A stretch of DNA of 20,376 nucleotides, from NCBI GenBank assembly GCA_036381255.1, contig DASVDG010000041.1, positions 1-20,376 on the forward strand, in the 5' to 3' direction. How positions within the stretch are numbered: the stretch's first letter is position 1; the number at the start of each line of letters is the position of its first letter. The translations under genes and the position numbers were made by a program. Of this stretch, positions 7,067 to 14,766 are shown one piece after another. The notes under the pieces were generated by a model, which saw only the letters and a program-made list of their open reading frames with translations, was not told the DNA's origin and made no database searches. Source of the DNA: CALBZE01 sp036381255. Lineage in GTDB: Bacteria; Gemmatimonadota; Gemmatimonadetes; Longimicrobiales; RSA9.

Positions 7067-7782
7067 ATGAGCGCCATCGAAGAGGCGATGCACGCCGTCG
7101 CCGCGAGCGCTGCGCCCGCCCGGGCCCGCGACGACGGCCCGCCCGGCGCGGACGCGACGCTCGCCATCCAGACGGTCGGGCTCGTCAAGACGTTCGGCGC
7201 AACCCGCGCCGTCGACGGGATCGACCTGGCGGTTCGCCGCGGCACCGTCTACGGTCTCCTCGGGCCGAACGGCGCGGGGAAGACCCGACCATCCGCGTCC
7301 TTGCGACGCTGCTCCGGCCCGATGCCGGCGTTGCCCGCGTCCTCGGCCACGACGTCGCGGAGGGCACGACCGTGCTCCTCACCACGCAGTACCTCGAGGA
7401 GGCCGACCGGCTCGCCGACCGGCTCGCCGTCATCGACCACGGCCGCCACATCGCCGAGGGGACGAGCCCCGACCTGAAGCGCTCCGTCGGCGGCAGCACG
7501 CTCCACGTCCGGCTCCAGGACGCCGGCCGGCGGGCGGAGGCCGGCGCGGTCCTGCGCCGCGTCCTCGGCGCCGACCCGCACGACGATGCCGACCCGGGCT
7601 CGCTCTCGATCAGCGTCGCCGACGACGCCCGCGTCGGCGAGGCGCTCTCCGCACTCGCCCGCGAAGGCATCGGCATCGCCGAGCTCTCGCTCGGCCGCCC
7701 CAGCCTGGACGAGGTCTTCTTCGCCCTGACCGGCCGCCCCGCCGAAACGCCGGCGGCGGCGCCGCAGGAGGTGACCGCATGA
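7067..7782 (+). pseudogene. DrrA-type ABC transporter ATPase, frameshifted and internally deleted
   Basis: The N-terminal frame encodes a normal start of a DrrA/CcmA-type ATPase, with LVKTFGATRAVDGIDL and Walker A GPNGAGKT at about residues 66-73. Right after Walker A one base is missing between 7285 and 7286. Restoring one base gives TTIRVLATLLRPDAGVARVL in the second frame, which then stays open to 7782. That frame jumps from GHDVA (about 7349-7357) directly to EGTTVLLTTQYLEEADRLA, the switch-region part of the family, so roughly 110 residues holding the Q-loop, signature motif and Walker B are absent. The C-terminal DrrA extension (IAEGTSPDLK to the end) remains. The start at 7067 has GAGGAG upstream; ATG 6950, overlapping the DinB stop, is an alternative. 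The product cannot hydrolyse ATP as written. Assembly error is an alternative explanation. Confidence 0.8.
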
Positions 7783-8627
7783 GCACCGCGAACGCTGCGC
7801 CCCCGACGTCGCCGGCCATCCGGGCGGCCGATCTCCACGGCGTGCTTTCGAGGGCCCGCCGCCCGGCCGCCGCCAGCGCGGCTTCGGCTTCGATCACGCT
7901 CGGCTGGCGCGCCATGCTGAAGATCAAGCACGTCCCCTTCCAGCTCTTCGACGTCACCGTCTTCCCGCTGATGATGACGCTGATGTTCACGTTCCTCTTC
8001 GGCGGCGCGCTCGCGGGATCGCCCCGGGACTACATCCAGTTCCTGCTCCCCGGGATCCTCGTCCAGGCCATCATCTTCATCACCGTCTACACGGGCGTCG
8101 GCCTGAACACCGACATCGACAAGGGCCTCTTCGACCGATTCCGCTCGCTCCCGATCTGGCAGCCCGCGCCGATCGTCGGCGCGCTCCTCGGCGACGTCTT
8201 CCGCTACTCCGTCGCCGCGGTCATGGTGCTCGGCCTCGGCTTCGTCCTCGGCTTCCGCCCGCAGGGCGGCGCGCTCGGCGTCGCCCTGGCCGTCGCGCTC
8301 GTCCTCGTCTTCGCGTTCAGCGTCTCCTGGATCTGGATCATTGTCGGGCTGAAGGTCGAGACGCCCGAATCCGTCATGACGACCAGCTTCCTGTTCCTCT
8401 TCCCGCTCACCTTCGCCAGCAACATCTTCGTCGACCCGGCGACGATGCCGGGATGGCTCCGCGCGGCCATCGGCTTCAACCCCGTGACCCACCTCGTCAC
8501 CGCGTCGCGCGGTCTCATGCACGGCCGGGCGGCGCTGGAGAACGTGGCGTGGGTGCTGGTCGCGTCCGCCGTCATCGTCGCGGTCTTCGCACCCGTCGCG
8601 CTGCGCCTGTACCGGAAGGAGCGGTGA
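7779..8627 (+). CDS. ABC-2 type permease, DrrB family
   Basis: A 282-residue integral membrane protein of the ABC-2 exporter family closest to DrrB. Six hydrophobic segments lie at about residues 57-77, 86-106, 133-158, 165-191, 202-217 and 255-276. Motifs typical of DrrB are the DYIQFLLPGILVQAIIF stretch, GLFDRFRSLPI in the coupling region, and FASNIFVDPATMPGWL followed by NPVT before the last helix. The first 45 residues are an Ala/Pro-rich cytoplasmic extension. Its ATG overlaps the stop of the damaged ATPase by four bases (ATGA), a sign of translational coupling. DrrAB pairs export hydrophobic drugs or lipids. With the adjacent ATPase broken, this permease would need another ATPase or is on the way to decay; its own frame is intact. 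Confidence 0.88.
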   Translation: MSTANAAPPTSPAIRAADLHGVLSRARRPAAASAASASITLGWRAMLKIKHVPFQLFDVTVFPLMMTLMFTFLFGGALAGSPRDYIQFLLPGILVQAIIFITVYTGVGLNTDIDKGLFDRFRSLPIWQPAPIVGALLGDVFRYSVAAVMVLGLGFVLGFRPQGGALGVALAVALVLVFAFSVSWIWIIVGLKVETPESVMTTSFLFLFPLTFASNIFVDPATMPGWLRAAIGFNPVTHLVTASRGLMHGRAALENVAWVLVASAVIVAVFAPVALRLYRKER

Positions 8628-8733
8628 CGCCGCGACGCGGGCGATCGCCGGCTCGGTCGGGCGCCGATGTCGATTTCGCTCCGGCTCGTTCGACGCATGG
8701 GTAGAGAACGACACTTTCAACCGCGGGGGACCG

Positions 8734-9147
8734 ATGGAAATGGACGTCTATCTCAACTACGCCGGCACCTGCGAGCAGGCGTTCCGCTTCTACGAGCAGC
8801 ACCTCGGCGGCAGGATCACGGGGATGGTGACGCACGGCCAGCAGGCGGATCCGAGCAACGTACCGCCCGGCTGGGAGAACGCGATCCTGCACGCCCGGAT
8901 CGAGATCGGGGGCGCGGTGCTCATGGGAGCCGACATCCCGGGGGCCGAGCCGATGCGCAGCGCGTATCTGACCTTGCGCGTGGACTCCGACGACGAAGCG
9001 GAACGTCTGTACGCCCTGCTGTCCGACGGCGGCCAGATCTTCATGAAGATGGAGGAGACGCCCTTCGCTTCCCGGTTCGCGATGCTCCGGGACAGGTTCG
9101 GCACCTCCTGGATGCTGCTCCACGAGCGTCAGGCGGCGCCCGCATGA
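8734..9147 (+). CDS. VOC superfamily protein, PhnB-like (second of three)
   Basis: A 137-residue PhnB-like VOC protein. The N-terminus MDVYLNYAGTCEQAFRFYEQ, the strand ENAILHARIEIGGAVLMGAD and the tail RFGTSWMLLHE match the family pattern. It is about as long as the first VOC protein at 1632 and shares its overall motif order, but the sequences differ enough that they are not recent copies. CGGGGGA lies just upstream of the ATG; a second in-frame ATG two codons later is also possible. It sits 106 bases after the permease gene and 126 bases before the third VOC gene. Metal ligands cannot be assigned with confidence, and no substrate can be inferred. Confidence 0.84.
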   Translation: MEMDVYLNYAGTCEQAFRFYEQHLGGRITGMVTHGQQADPSNVPPGWENAILHARIEIGGAVLMGADIPGAEPMRSAYLTLRVDSDDEAERLYALLSDGGQIFMKMEETPFASRFAMLRDRFGTSWMLLHERQAAPA

Positions 9148-9273
9148 GGCTGCGCCGCCGCCGCGCGATGCCCCGTTCCGGATCCCGCGACACGCCCGTG
9201 GGGCCGGGACGGCATGGGGCGTCGCGCCGCGGCGGGCGCAAGCGCAACCAACCCCGTCGAAGGAGACACGGCC

Positions 9274-9765
9274 ATGGGATCGAAAGCGAACGCGAAGATT
9301 TTCACGCACCTCTGGTACGCGCGGGAGGCGGAAGAAGCGGCGCGGTTCTACGCCTCGATCTTCCCCGATTCGCGGGTCGACCGCGTCACGCCGCTGTTGA
9401 GCGAATCGCCGAGCGGGCCGCCCGGCACCGTCAAGGTGGTGGACTTCACGCTCCTCGGCCAGCGCTTCCAGGCCATCAGCGCGGGACCGCACCACGAGTT
9501 CAATGATGCCATCTCGATCGTCGTGCAGTGCGACGATCAGGCGGAGCTGGACCGCTACTGGAACGCGCTCCTCGAGGGCGGAGGCAAGGAGCAGGCGTGC
9601 GGCTGGCTCATCGACCGGTTCGGCCTGCGGTGGCAGATCGTCCCCGCGATGCTGGACGAGTGGCTGCGCGATGAGGATCCGGCCCGGTCCAAGCGCGTGA
9701 GCGACGCAATGCTGAAGATGGTCAAGCCGGACATCGCGACGCTCGAGGCGGCCTACCGCTCGTGA
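9274..9765 (+). CDS. VOC superfamily protein, PhnB-like (third of three)
   Basis: A 163-residue VOC protein of the PhnB / 3-demethylubiquinone-9 3-methyltransferase-like branch, the longest of the three. It opens with IFTHLWYAREAEEAARFYAS, typical of this subgroup, then KVVDFTLLGQRFQAISAGP and a C-terminal CGWLIDRFGLRWQIVP. The extra 40 residues at the end (DEWLRDEDPARSKRV to LEAAYRS) are a family-typical helical tail. AAGGAG eight bases before ATG 9274 fixes the start. The methyltransferase label is historical and should not be read as an activity. It is the last gene of the small-protein region; a terminator-like hairpin follows at 9839. Confidence 0.86.
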   Translation: MGSKANAKIFTHLWYAREAEEAARFYASIFPDSRVDRVTPLLSESPSGPPGTVKVVDFTLLGQRFQAISAGPHHEFNDAISIVVQCDDQAELDRYWNALLEGGGKEQACGWLIDRFGLRWQIVPAMLDEWLRDEDPARSKRVSDAMLKMVKPDIATLEAAYRS

Positions 9766-9838
9766 TCGCGCCGCAGCGCTCGCCGTAGCCGCTCCGGACC
9801 CACGCCGAGAAGCTCACCGCGTTCCACGCCGCAATGAC

Positions 9839-9869
9839 GGGGCCCGGCCGGTTCCGCCGGCCGTGCCCC
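9839..9869 (+). terminator. GC-rich hairpin between the VOC and SusC genes
   Basis: A 13-base stem with one mismatch (9839-9851 with 9857-9869) closes a 5-base TTCCG loop, 74 bases after the VOC stop. It is followed by a short GTTCTT. Probable terminator without a long T run. Confidence 0.5.
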
Positions 9870-9880
9870 GGCTACCGTTC

Positions 9881-9909
9881 TTGACGCGATCGTCCGGGTT
9901 GTGTACCGT
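9881..9909 (+). promoter_or_regulatory. Possible promoter for the SusC/SusD genes
   Basis: TTGACG at 9881-9886 is a good -35 and lies directly after the hairpin. The best -10 at 17-base spacing is TACCGT (9904-9909), a weak match lying within tandem TGTACCG repeats. A regulator-assisted promoter is possible. Confidence 0.35.
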
Positions 9910-9922
9910 GTACCGTATACCG
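9902..9922 (+). repeat. Three tandem 7-base repeats
   Basis: TGTACCG occurs at 9902-9908 and 9909-9915 and is followed by the one-base variant TATACCG at 9916-9922. They overlap and follow the candidate -10 of the SusC promoter, so they may be binding-site repeats or simple slippage. Confidence 0.75.
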
Positions 9923-10082
9923 AAACATCCGCTTCTTTGGCATACGCCCGGCCGGTGCCAGCCTCGACCGGCGGAGCTCCGAGCGGCCGGTGATGGCCGG
10001 CCCGATAGATCGATGCGCACCGCTCGGCGGCGCGTCGCTCCGCAATCGTGCGCCGTCCTTTACCCCATCCGAGGAGGATCGT

Positions 10083-12974
10083 ATGCCGAGATTCGGTGTG
10101 GTGGCAGGAACCCGCAGCGGGCCGGGAACCGCCTGGCGCCGGGTGCGCGGTCGCGCGGTCGCCGCGGCCGTGCTCGCGCTGCTCGTGCACCTGGGGAGCG
10201 TCGAAGCGCGGGCGCAGGAACCCGGCCGCATCACGGGCGAAGTCCGGGACGAGGCGACGAACCAGCCGCTGATCGGCGTGCAGGTGTCGCTGGAAGGGAC
10301 CGGATACGGCGCCGTGACCAACAACATCGGCCGCTACCTGATCCTCAACGTCCCCGCGGGCAGCTACACGCTCCGGGTGGAGTCGATCGGGTACGGCACC
10401 GTCACCCGGTCGATCACGGTCTCGCCCGGGCAGGCGCTGAACGTCGACGTGACGCTGCGCCAGCGGGCGATCGAGCTGGAGAGTCTGGTCGTGACCGGGA
10501 CCGCGGGCGCCGCGCGGCGCCGCGAGCTGGGCACCAGCGTGGCGCAGGTCGACGCCGCCGACTTCGCGACGGCGGCGGTCCAGACCGCCGAGGACGTGCT
10601 CCAGGCGCGCGCGCCGGGCGTCACCGTCATCGATGACACCGGCATGGTCGGCGGCGACTCGTCGATCCGGCTCCGCGGCGACAACACGTACTGGAGCAAC
10701 TCCCCCCTCATCTACGTGGACGGCGTCCGGATCGAGACGGACCACCCCGGCGACGGCGAGATCGACGGCGAGGGCCCGTCGGGGATCGGCGACATCGCGC
10801 CGGAGGACATCGCGCGTATCGAGATCATCAAGGGCGCCGCGGCCACCACGCTTTACGGCACCGAGGCGGCCAGCGGCGTGATCCAGATCTTCACGAAGCG
10901 AGGCGCGGCGGGTGCACCCGCGTGGTCGTTCTCGGTCGAGCAGGGGATCAACCACATGGGTCACGTCGGCCCGGAGATGGACCCGACCGGCCTCAACCTG
11001 AACGACTGCACGAAGCAGGACCCGCCGGATCCGTCCTGCCCCGCCAGCGGCAGCTGGCTCCGCGACGGGCATCGTCAGGAGTACAACCTGTCGGTGCGCG
11101 GCGGCTCGGAGCAGGTCACGTACTACGTGTCCGGCAAGTGGGGCCGGAACGAGGGCGTGATCGATCCGCAGCACATGAGCGACTGGGGTCTGCGCGCCAA
11201 CTTCGGCTTCCGGCCGACGGACAACCTGAACGTCTCCGTCAACAGCGCGTACACGAACCGTCGCATCCGCTGGATCCCCGACGGCGACAACGCGGACGGC
11301 TTCCTCCTGAACGTGTTCCGGGGGCCGAAGGGCTACACGCCCGACAACCACGACGGCCAGATCATGGAAATGAAGCTCTGGCAGGGGGTCGACCACTTCC
11401 TGACGAGCACGAACGTGGTCTGGACGCCGCTGGAGGGGATGACCCACCGGTTGACCGCCGGGATCGACTGGACGGCGAACGACATCGAGGACGAGAAGCC
11501 GTGGGGCTTCTTCTCCGACCCGTTGGGCCAGCGTCAGAACGTCCAGTCGCACAACCGGATGTACACGCTCGACTACGCCGGCACGTGGGACGCGGATCTC
11601 GGCGATCTCATCCCCGCCGCGAGCTTCCTCTCCGGCGTGACCTCCAGCCTGTCCTGGGGATTGCAGGCGTACAGCGAATACGAGTGGAGCCTGAACGCGA
11701 CGGGTCAGGACTTCGCGGGGCCGGGGCTGAAGCTCGTCGGCTCGGGCGCCCGGACCGACGCCTCCGAGGGCCGCGAGGGGATCGCGAGCGGCGGCTTCTT
11801 CGTGCAGGAGCGCATCGGCATCAACGACCAGCTCTTCATCACGGCCGGCGCGCGCTGGGACGGCTTCAGCACGTTCGGCGAAGGCTTCGGCCTGGCGATG
11901 TACCCGAAGCTCTCCGCCTCCTACATCCTGTCGGACCATGACTTCTGGCCGGACTGGTGGGAGGTCATGAAGCTGCGCGCCGCGGTCGGCGAGGCCGGTC
12001 GCGCGCCCAGCGCCTTCGCCGCGGAGCGGATCTGGAGCCCCGTCTCGCACGAGGGCGAGCCGGCGGTCATCCTGAACGACCTCGGCAACCCGGAGCTCGG
12101 GCCGGAGCGCACGCGCGAGGTCGAGGGCGGCTTCGAGGCGTCGCTGTTCGATGGCCGCATCGGGCTCGACTTCACCTACTTCACGCACCGGACGTACGAC
12201 GGCCTGATCAACATCACGCCGCCGCCGTCAATCGGCACGGAGCAGGCGGTGCTGCGGAACGCCGGCGAGTTCTCGAACCACGGCATCGAGGCGCTCGTCA
12301 ACCTCTCGGTCGTGCGCCGCGAGAACGTCCTCTGGGACGTCGGCTTCCATTACGCGACGAACAGCAGCAAGGTGGTCGACATCGCCGGGCTCGAGGGCAC
12401 GCTCCTCGAGATCGGCCAGCCCGTCTCGGCGTACTTCGGCATCGTCGTGCAGAACCCCGATGAGCTCGGCGCCGAGCCGGTGATGGAGCTGCAATACCTC
12501 GGGCCGACGTTCCCCACGCGGGACTACGGCGTGCGCACGTCGCTGACGCTGTTCCGCAGGCTGAGCATCGCGCTCCTGGGCGAGGGCCAGGCCGGGCACG
12601 TCAAGTCGGCGAGCTTCGCGCGCGCCCAGACGCAGCGCGAGGTCTGGCCGCCGTGCTACGCGATCCAGGAGAAGATCGACGCCGGCCAGACGGCCGACCT
12701 CACCGCCTGGGAGCGCGCCCGCTGCGACCCGAACTACACGACGAGCGGGATGTGGGTCGAGCCGGCGGACTTCTTCAAGCTGCGCTCCGCGTCCGTGACG
12801 TATCAGGTGCCCGAGCGCTGGCTGCCGGGCGGCGCCCGCTCGGCATCGATCGGCTTCCGCGCCGGCAACCTCCTGACGATCACGGACTGGCCGGGGCTCG
12901 ATCCCGAGGCGGACACCTACTACCACCTGCCGCCGTTCCAGACGTACACGCTCAAACTCACGGTGAACTTCTGA
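10083..12974 (+). CDS. SusC/RagA family TonB-linked outer membrane protein
   Basis: A 963-residue outer-membrane receptor that would import oligosaccharides or similar ligands with TonB energy and a SusD lid. An N-terminal signal peptide ends near ARAQ (residue 45). A carboxypeptidase-regulatory-like beta domain spans about 49-127 (ITGEVRDEATNQPLIGVQV). The segment LESLVVTGT at 133-140 lies where the TonB box is expected. The plug domain runs to about 272 and contains APGVTVID, SIRLRGDNTYWSNSPLIYVDGV and IARIEIIKGAAATTLYGTEA, the SusC/RagA hallmark. The rest is the beta-barrel, ending in a C-terminal aromatic residue (LKLTVNF) as expected for BAM substrates. GAGGAGG five bases before ATG 10083 fixes the start. 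The SusD partner follows after 23 bases. The ligand is unknown. Confidence 0.93.
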   Translation: MPRFGVVAGTRSGPGTAWRRVRGRAVAAAVLALLVHLGSVEARAQEPGRITGEVRDEATNQPLIGVQVSLEGTGYGAVTNNIGRYLILNVPAGSYTLRVESIGYGTVTRSITVSPGQALNVDVTLRQRAIELESLVVTGTAGAARRRELGTSVAQVDAADFATAAVQTAEDVLQARAPGVTVIDDTGMVGGDSSIRLRGDNTYWSNSPLIYVDGVRIETDHPGDGEIDGEGPSGIGDIAPEDIARIEIIKGAAATTLYGTEAASGVIQIFTKRGAAGAPAWSFSVEQGINHMGHVGPEMDPTGLNLNDCTKQDPPDPSCPASGSWLRDGHRQEYNLSVRGGSEQVTYYVSGKWGRNEGVIDPQHMSDWGLRANFGFRPTDNLNVSVNSAYTNRRIRWIPDGDNADGFLLNVFRGPKGYTPDNHDGQIMEMKLWQGVDHFLTSTNVVWTPLEGMTHRLTAGIDWTANDIEDEKPWGFFSDPLGQRQNVQSHNRMYTLDYAGTWDADLGDLIPAASFLSGVTSSLSWGLQAYSEYEWSLNATGQDFAGPGLKLVGSGARTDASEGREGIASGGFFVQERIGINDQLFITAGARWDGFSTFGEGFGLAMYPKLSASYILSDHDFWPDWWEVMKLRAAVGEAGRAPSAFAAERIWSPVSHEGEPAVILNDLGNPELGPERTREVEGGFEASLFDGRIGLDFTYFTHRTYDGLINITPPPSIGTEQAVLRNAGEFSNHGIEALVNLSVVRRENVLWDVGFHYATNSSKVVDIAGLEGTLLEIGQPVSAYFGIVVQNPDELGAEPVMELQYLGPTFPTRDYGVRTSLTLFRRLSIALLGEGQAGHVKSASFARAQTQREVWPPCYAIQEKIDAGQTADLTAWERARCDPNYTTSGMWVEPADFFKLRSASVTYQVPERWLPGGARSASIGFRAGNLLTITDWPGLDPEADTYYHLPPFQTYTLKLTVNF

Positions 12975-12997
12975 CCCGGCGGATGGAGAGGATCAGC

Positions 12998-14287
12998 ATG
13001 GCACACGCAACGATGTTCCGCACGCAGCGATGGCTGGCCGTCGCGGCCGTCTGCGTCCTCGGGCTCTCCGCCGCCGCGTGCGATCTGGACGAGATCCTGG
13101 AGGTCCAGAACCCCGGCGTCATCTACGACGAGGACCTGGAAGACCCGGAGCTCGTCGAGGTCGTGGTCCGCGGCCTGGACTACGAGCTCGCCAACTTCGT
13201 CGACGAGAACGCGTTCGCCGTCGCCCGCATGACCGACGAGATCGTCGGCGGCGGCAGCTACCCCGAAACGAGCCGGCTGCGCCTCGGCATCATCCTGGAC
13301 ACCGACACCGACGGCCACTGGGAGCAGATGCACGAGGCGCGCTGGATGGCCGAGATCGGGATCGAACGCCTCCAGCGCGTCCTCGGGCCCGATTTCGAGG
13401 GGAGCCCGTACACCGCGCAGGCCTACCTCGTCGGCGGGATCGCGAACCGCGCCCTCGGCGAGAACTTCTGCGAGGTGATCTACGACGCCGGCCCGGTCGA
13501 GCCGAGGACCGTCGCGTTCGAACGCGCGGTCGCGATGCTCCAGGAGGCGATCCGCCACGGCGAGATGGCCGGCGAAGAGGCCGAGGAATACGTCCTCGCC
13601 GCGTACGGCGCGCTCGCCCAGGCGTTCGTCGGGCTGGGACGGTGGGACGACGCCGTCGCGGCCGCCGCGCACGTGCCCACCGACTTCGTCTACGAAGCCG
13701 ACTACCACACCGAAGACAACACCAACACGCTCTACAGCGAGTTCTACATCCGCTACGAGGGCTCCGCCATCTCGACGCTGGCCGGATCGTTCGATCCGCC
13801 CGACCCGCGGGCACCGTACACGGACTGCTCCGAGAGCGAAGACTGCCGGGCCGAACAGGGCGCCGACGGCGTCACCCTCGTCTACCGGCAGGAGAAGTAC
13901 CCCGCGATCGACACGGACATCCCGATGGTCAAGGGGACGGAGATGCGGCTGATCGAGGCCGAGGCCGCGCTCCTCGACGACGACCTCCCCACGTTCACCA
14001 GCAAGATCAACGAGGTCCGCACGTTCTACGGCCTCGGCACGATCGCGCAGCCCACCAGCGCCGGCGCGCTGGAGCACCCGAACGCCGGCGACGACGCGTG
14101 GTCGATCCTCGACCGGGAACGCCACCTCACGCTCTGGCTCGAGGGAAGGCGGCTCTGGGACCTGCACCGCTGGAACCACCCGTTCCTCAACGGCGGGACG
14201 CTGGTCGACCGCTACCCCGGCGTCGAGAACCGCGCCTCCTGCTATCCGATCCCGGAGGTGGAGAAGACACGAAACCCGAACATCTGA
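12998..14287 (+). CDS. RagB/SusD family nutrient-binding lipoprotein
   Basis: A 429-residue surface lipoprotein that should cap the SusC channel and capture its ligand. The signal peptide ends in LSAAAC (Cys28). The mature start DLDEILEVQNPG is typical of Gemmatimonadota SusD proteins. Helical TPR-like repeats occupy the middle (for example EYVLAAYGALAQAFVGLGRW). The C-terminus has the family signature: an ILDRERHLTLWLEGRRLWDL stretch, then HRWNHPF and CYPIPEVEKTRNPNI. GGAGAGG six bases before ATG 12998 fixes the start; an in-frame ATG at 12983 is less likely. It lies 23 bases behind SusC, so the two are co-transcribed. No glycosidase gene is directly adjacent, so this is a bare SusCD pair, not a full polysaccharide-utilisation locus; the GH9 gene is 5 kb upstream. 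Confidence 0.92.
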   Translation: MAHATMFRTQRWLAVAAVCVLGLSAAACDLDEILEVQNPGVIYDEDLEDPELVEVVVRGLDYELANFVDENAFAVARMTDEIVGGGSYPETSRLRLGIILDTDTDGHWEQMHEARWMAEIGIERLQRVLGPDFEGSPYTAQAYLVGGIANRALGENFCEVIYDAGPVEPRTVAFERAVAMLQEAIRHGEMAGEEAEEYVLAAYGALAQAFVGLGRWDDAVAAAAHVPTDFVYEADYHTEDNTNTLYSEFYIRYEGSAISTLAGSFDPPDPRAPYTDCSESEDCRAEQGADGVTLVYRQEKYPAIDTDIPMVKGTEMRLIEAEAALLDDDLPTFTSKINEVRTFYGLGTIAQPTSAGALEHPNAGDDAWSILDRERHLTLWLEGRRLWDLHRWNHPFLNGGTLVDRYPGVENRASCYPIPEVEKTRNPNI

Positions 14288-14359
14288 TCCGCCGCACGGC
14301 GCGGCGGCCCGGCACGCCTTCCGAGCCGCCGCGCCCGCGGATGGCGCCCGGATGGACAA

Positions 14360-14391
14360 CCGCCCTTGCCGCACACCAGCGGCAAGGGCGG
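14360..14391 (+). terminator. Terminator hairpin of the SusC/SusD operon
   Basis: A perfect 13-base stem (CCGCCCTTGCCGC at 14360-14372 with its complement at 14379-14391) closes a 6-base ACACCA loop and is followed by CGTTGCTTC. It lies 72 bases after the SusD stop. Confidence 0.7.
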
Positions 14392-14445
14392 CGTTGCTTC
14401 ACGGGCCCGACCCGGACATGGATCCGGACCCGCGCGCCGCTGCGG

Positions 14446-14549
14446 CACCGCACCGGCGCTGCCGCGATACCGGCACCGGCGCTACTGCGGCACCGGCGCT
14501 ATTGCGGCGCTATTGCGGCGCCGCACCGGCGCAACTGCGGCACCGGCAT
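14446..14549 (+). repeat. Cluster of short degenerate direct repeats
   Basis: The core GCACCGGC recurs five times (around 14447, 14472, 14489, 14523 and 14539). It is mostly joined to a GCTACTGCGG or GCTATTGCGGC block to make units of about 17-19 bases, and GGCGCTATTGCGGC is partly duplicated inside. The copies are imperfect and unevenly spaced, unlike a CRISPR array. Confidence 0.65.
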
Positions 14550-14646
14550 CGGACGCGCGGCGGGCGCGTACGCTCCGTCTGACTCCACCTTCACGGTGCC
14601 GCGGACGCGGCGCGATGCAGCACGCGGCCGCTCCGCCGCCTCCCCC

Positions 14647-14675
14647 TTGCGCCCCGCCGCCCACCCGCCCATATT
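14647..14675 (+). promoter_or_regulatory. Promoter of the third DinB gene
   Basis: TTGCGC at 14647-14652 and CATATT at 14670-14675 are spaced by 17 bases. The -10 hexamer is identical to that of the ArsR promoter at 278-283. The predicted start near 14682 gives a leader of about 85 bases. Confidence 0.5.
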
Positions 14676-14705
14676 GACCCTGCGAACCGAAGAAACACCG
14701 AAGAT

Positions 14706-14729
14706 GGCCCGCGGCGCGCGCCGCGGGCC
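14706..14729 (+). repeat. Perfect 24-base palindrome in a gene leader
   Basis: The arms GGCCCGCGGC (14706-14715) and GCCGCGGGCC (14720-14729) flank a self-complementary GCGC, so the whole 24 bases are a palindrome. It lies between the predicted transcription start and the AAGGAGG ribosome site (14754) of the third DinB gene, where it could form a very stable RNA hairpin or a protein site. Confidence 0.75.
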
Positions 14730-14766
14730 GGCGCATCGGTGCCACTCAACCGCAAGGAGGCCCGCC

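Larger units (their letters stand above)
9766..10082. other. 317-base intergenic region before SusC
   Basis: Holds a terminator-like hairpin (9839-9869), a possible promoter (TTGACG at 9881) and a short 7-base tandem repeat (9902-9922). From about 9925 to the SusC ribosome site the sequence would form a leader of roughly 160 bases. I see no gene in it. Confidence 0.6.
14288..14766. other. 479-base intergenic region with hairpins and repeats
   Basis: Contains the SusD-distal terminator hairpin (14360-14391), a cluster of short degenerate repeats (about 14446-14549), a promoter (14647-14675) and a 24-base palindrome in the leader of the third DinB gene (14706-14729). I see no credible gene in it. 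Confidence 0.6.

Noticed and set aside
9814..10020. Small minus-strand frame in the region upstream of SusC
   Set aside because: It spans the hairpin, the promoter and the tandem repeats, and its translation has no domain or plausible ribosome site.
14446..14549. Possible CRISPR array
   Set aside because: The repeat units are degenerate and unevenly spaced, there are no unique spacers, and no cas gene is present.
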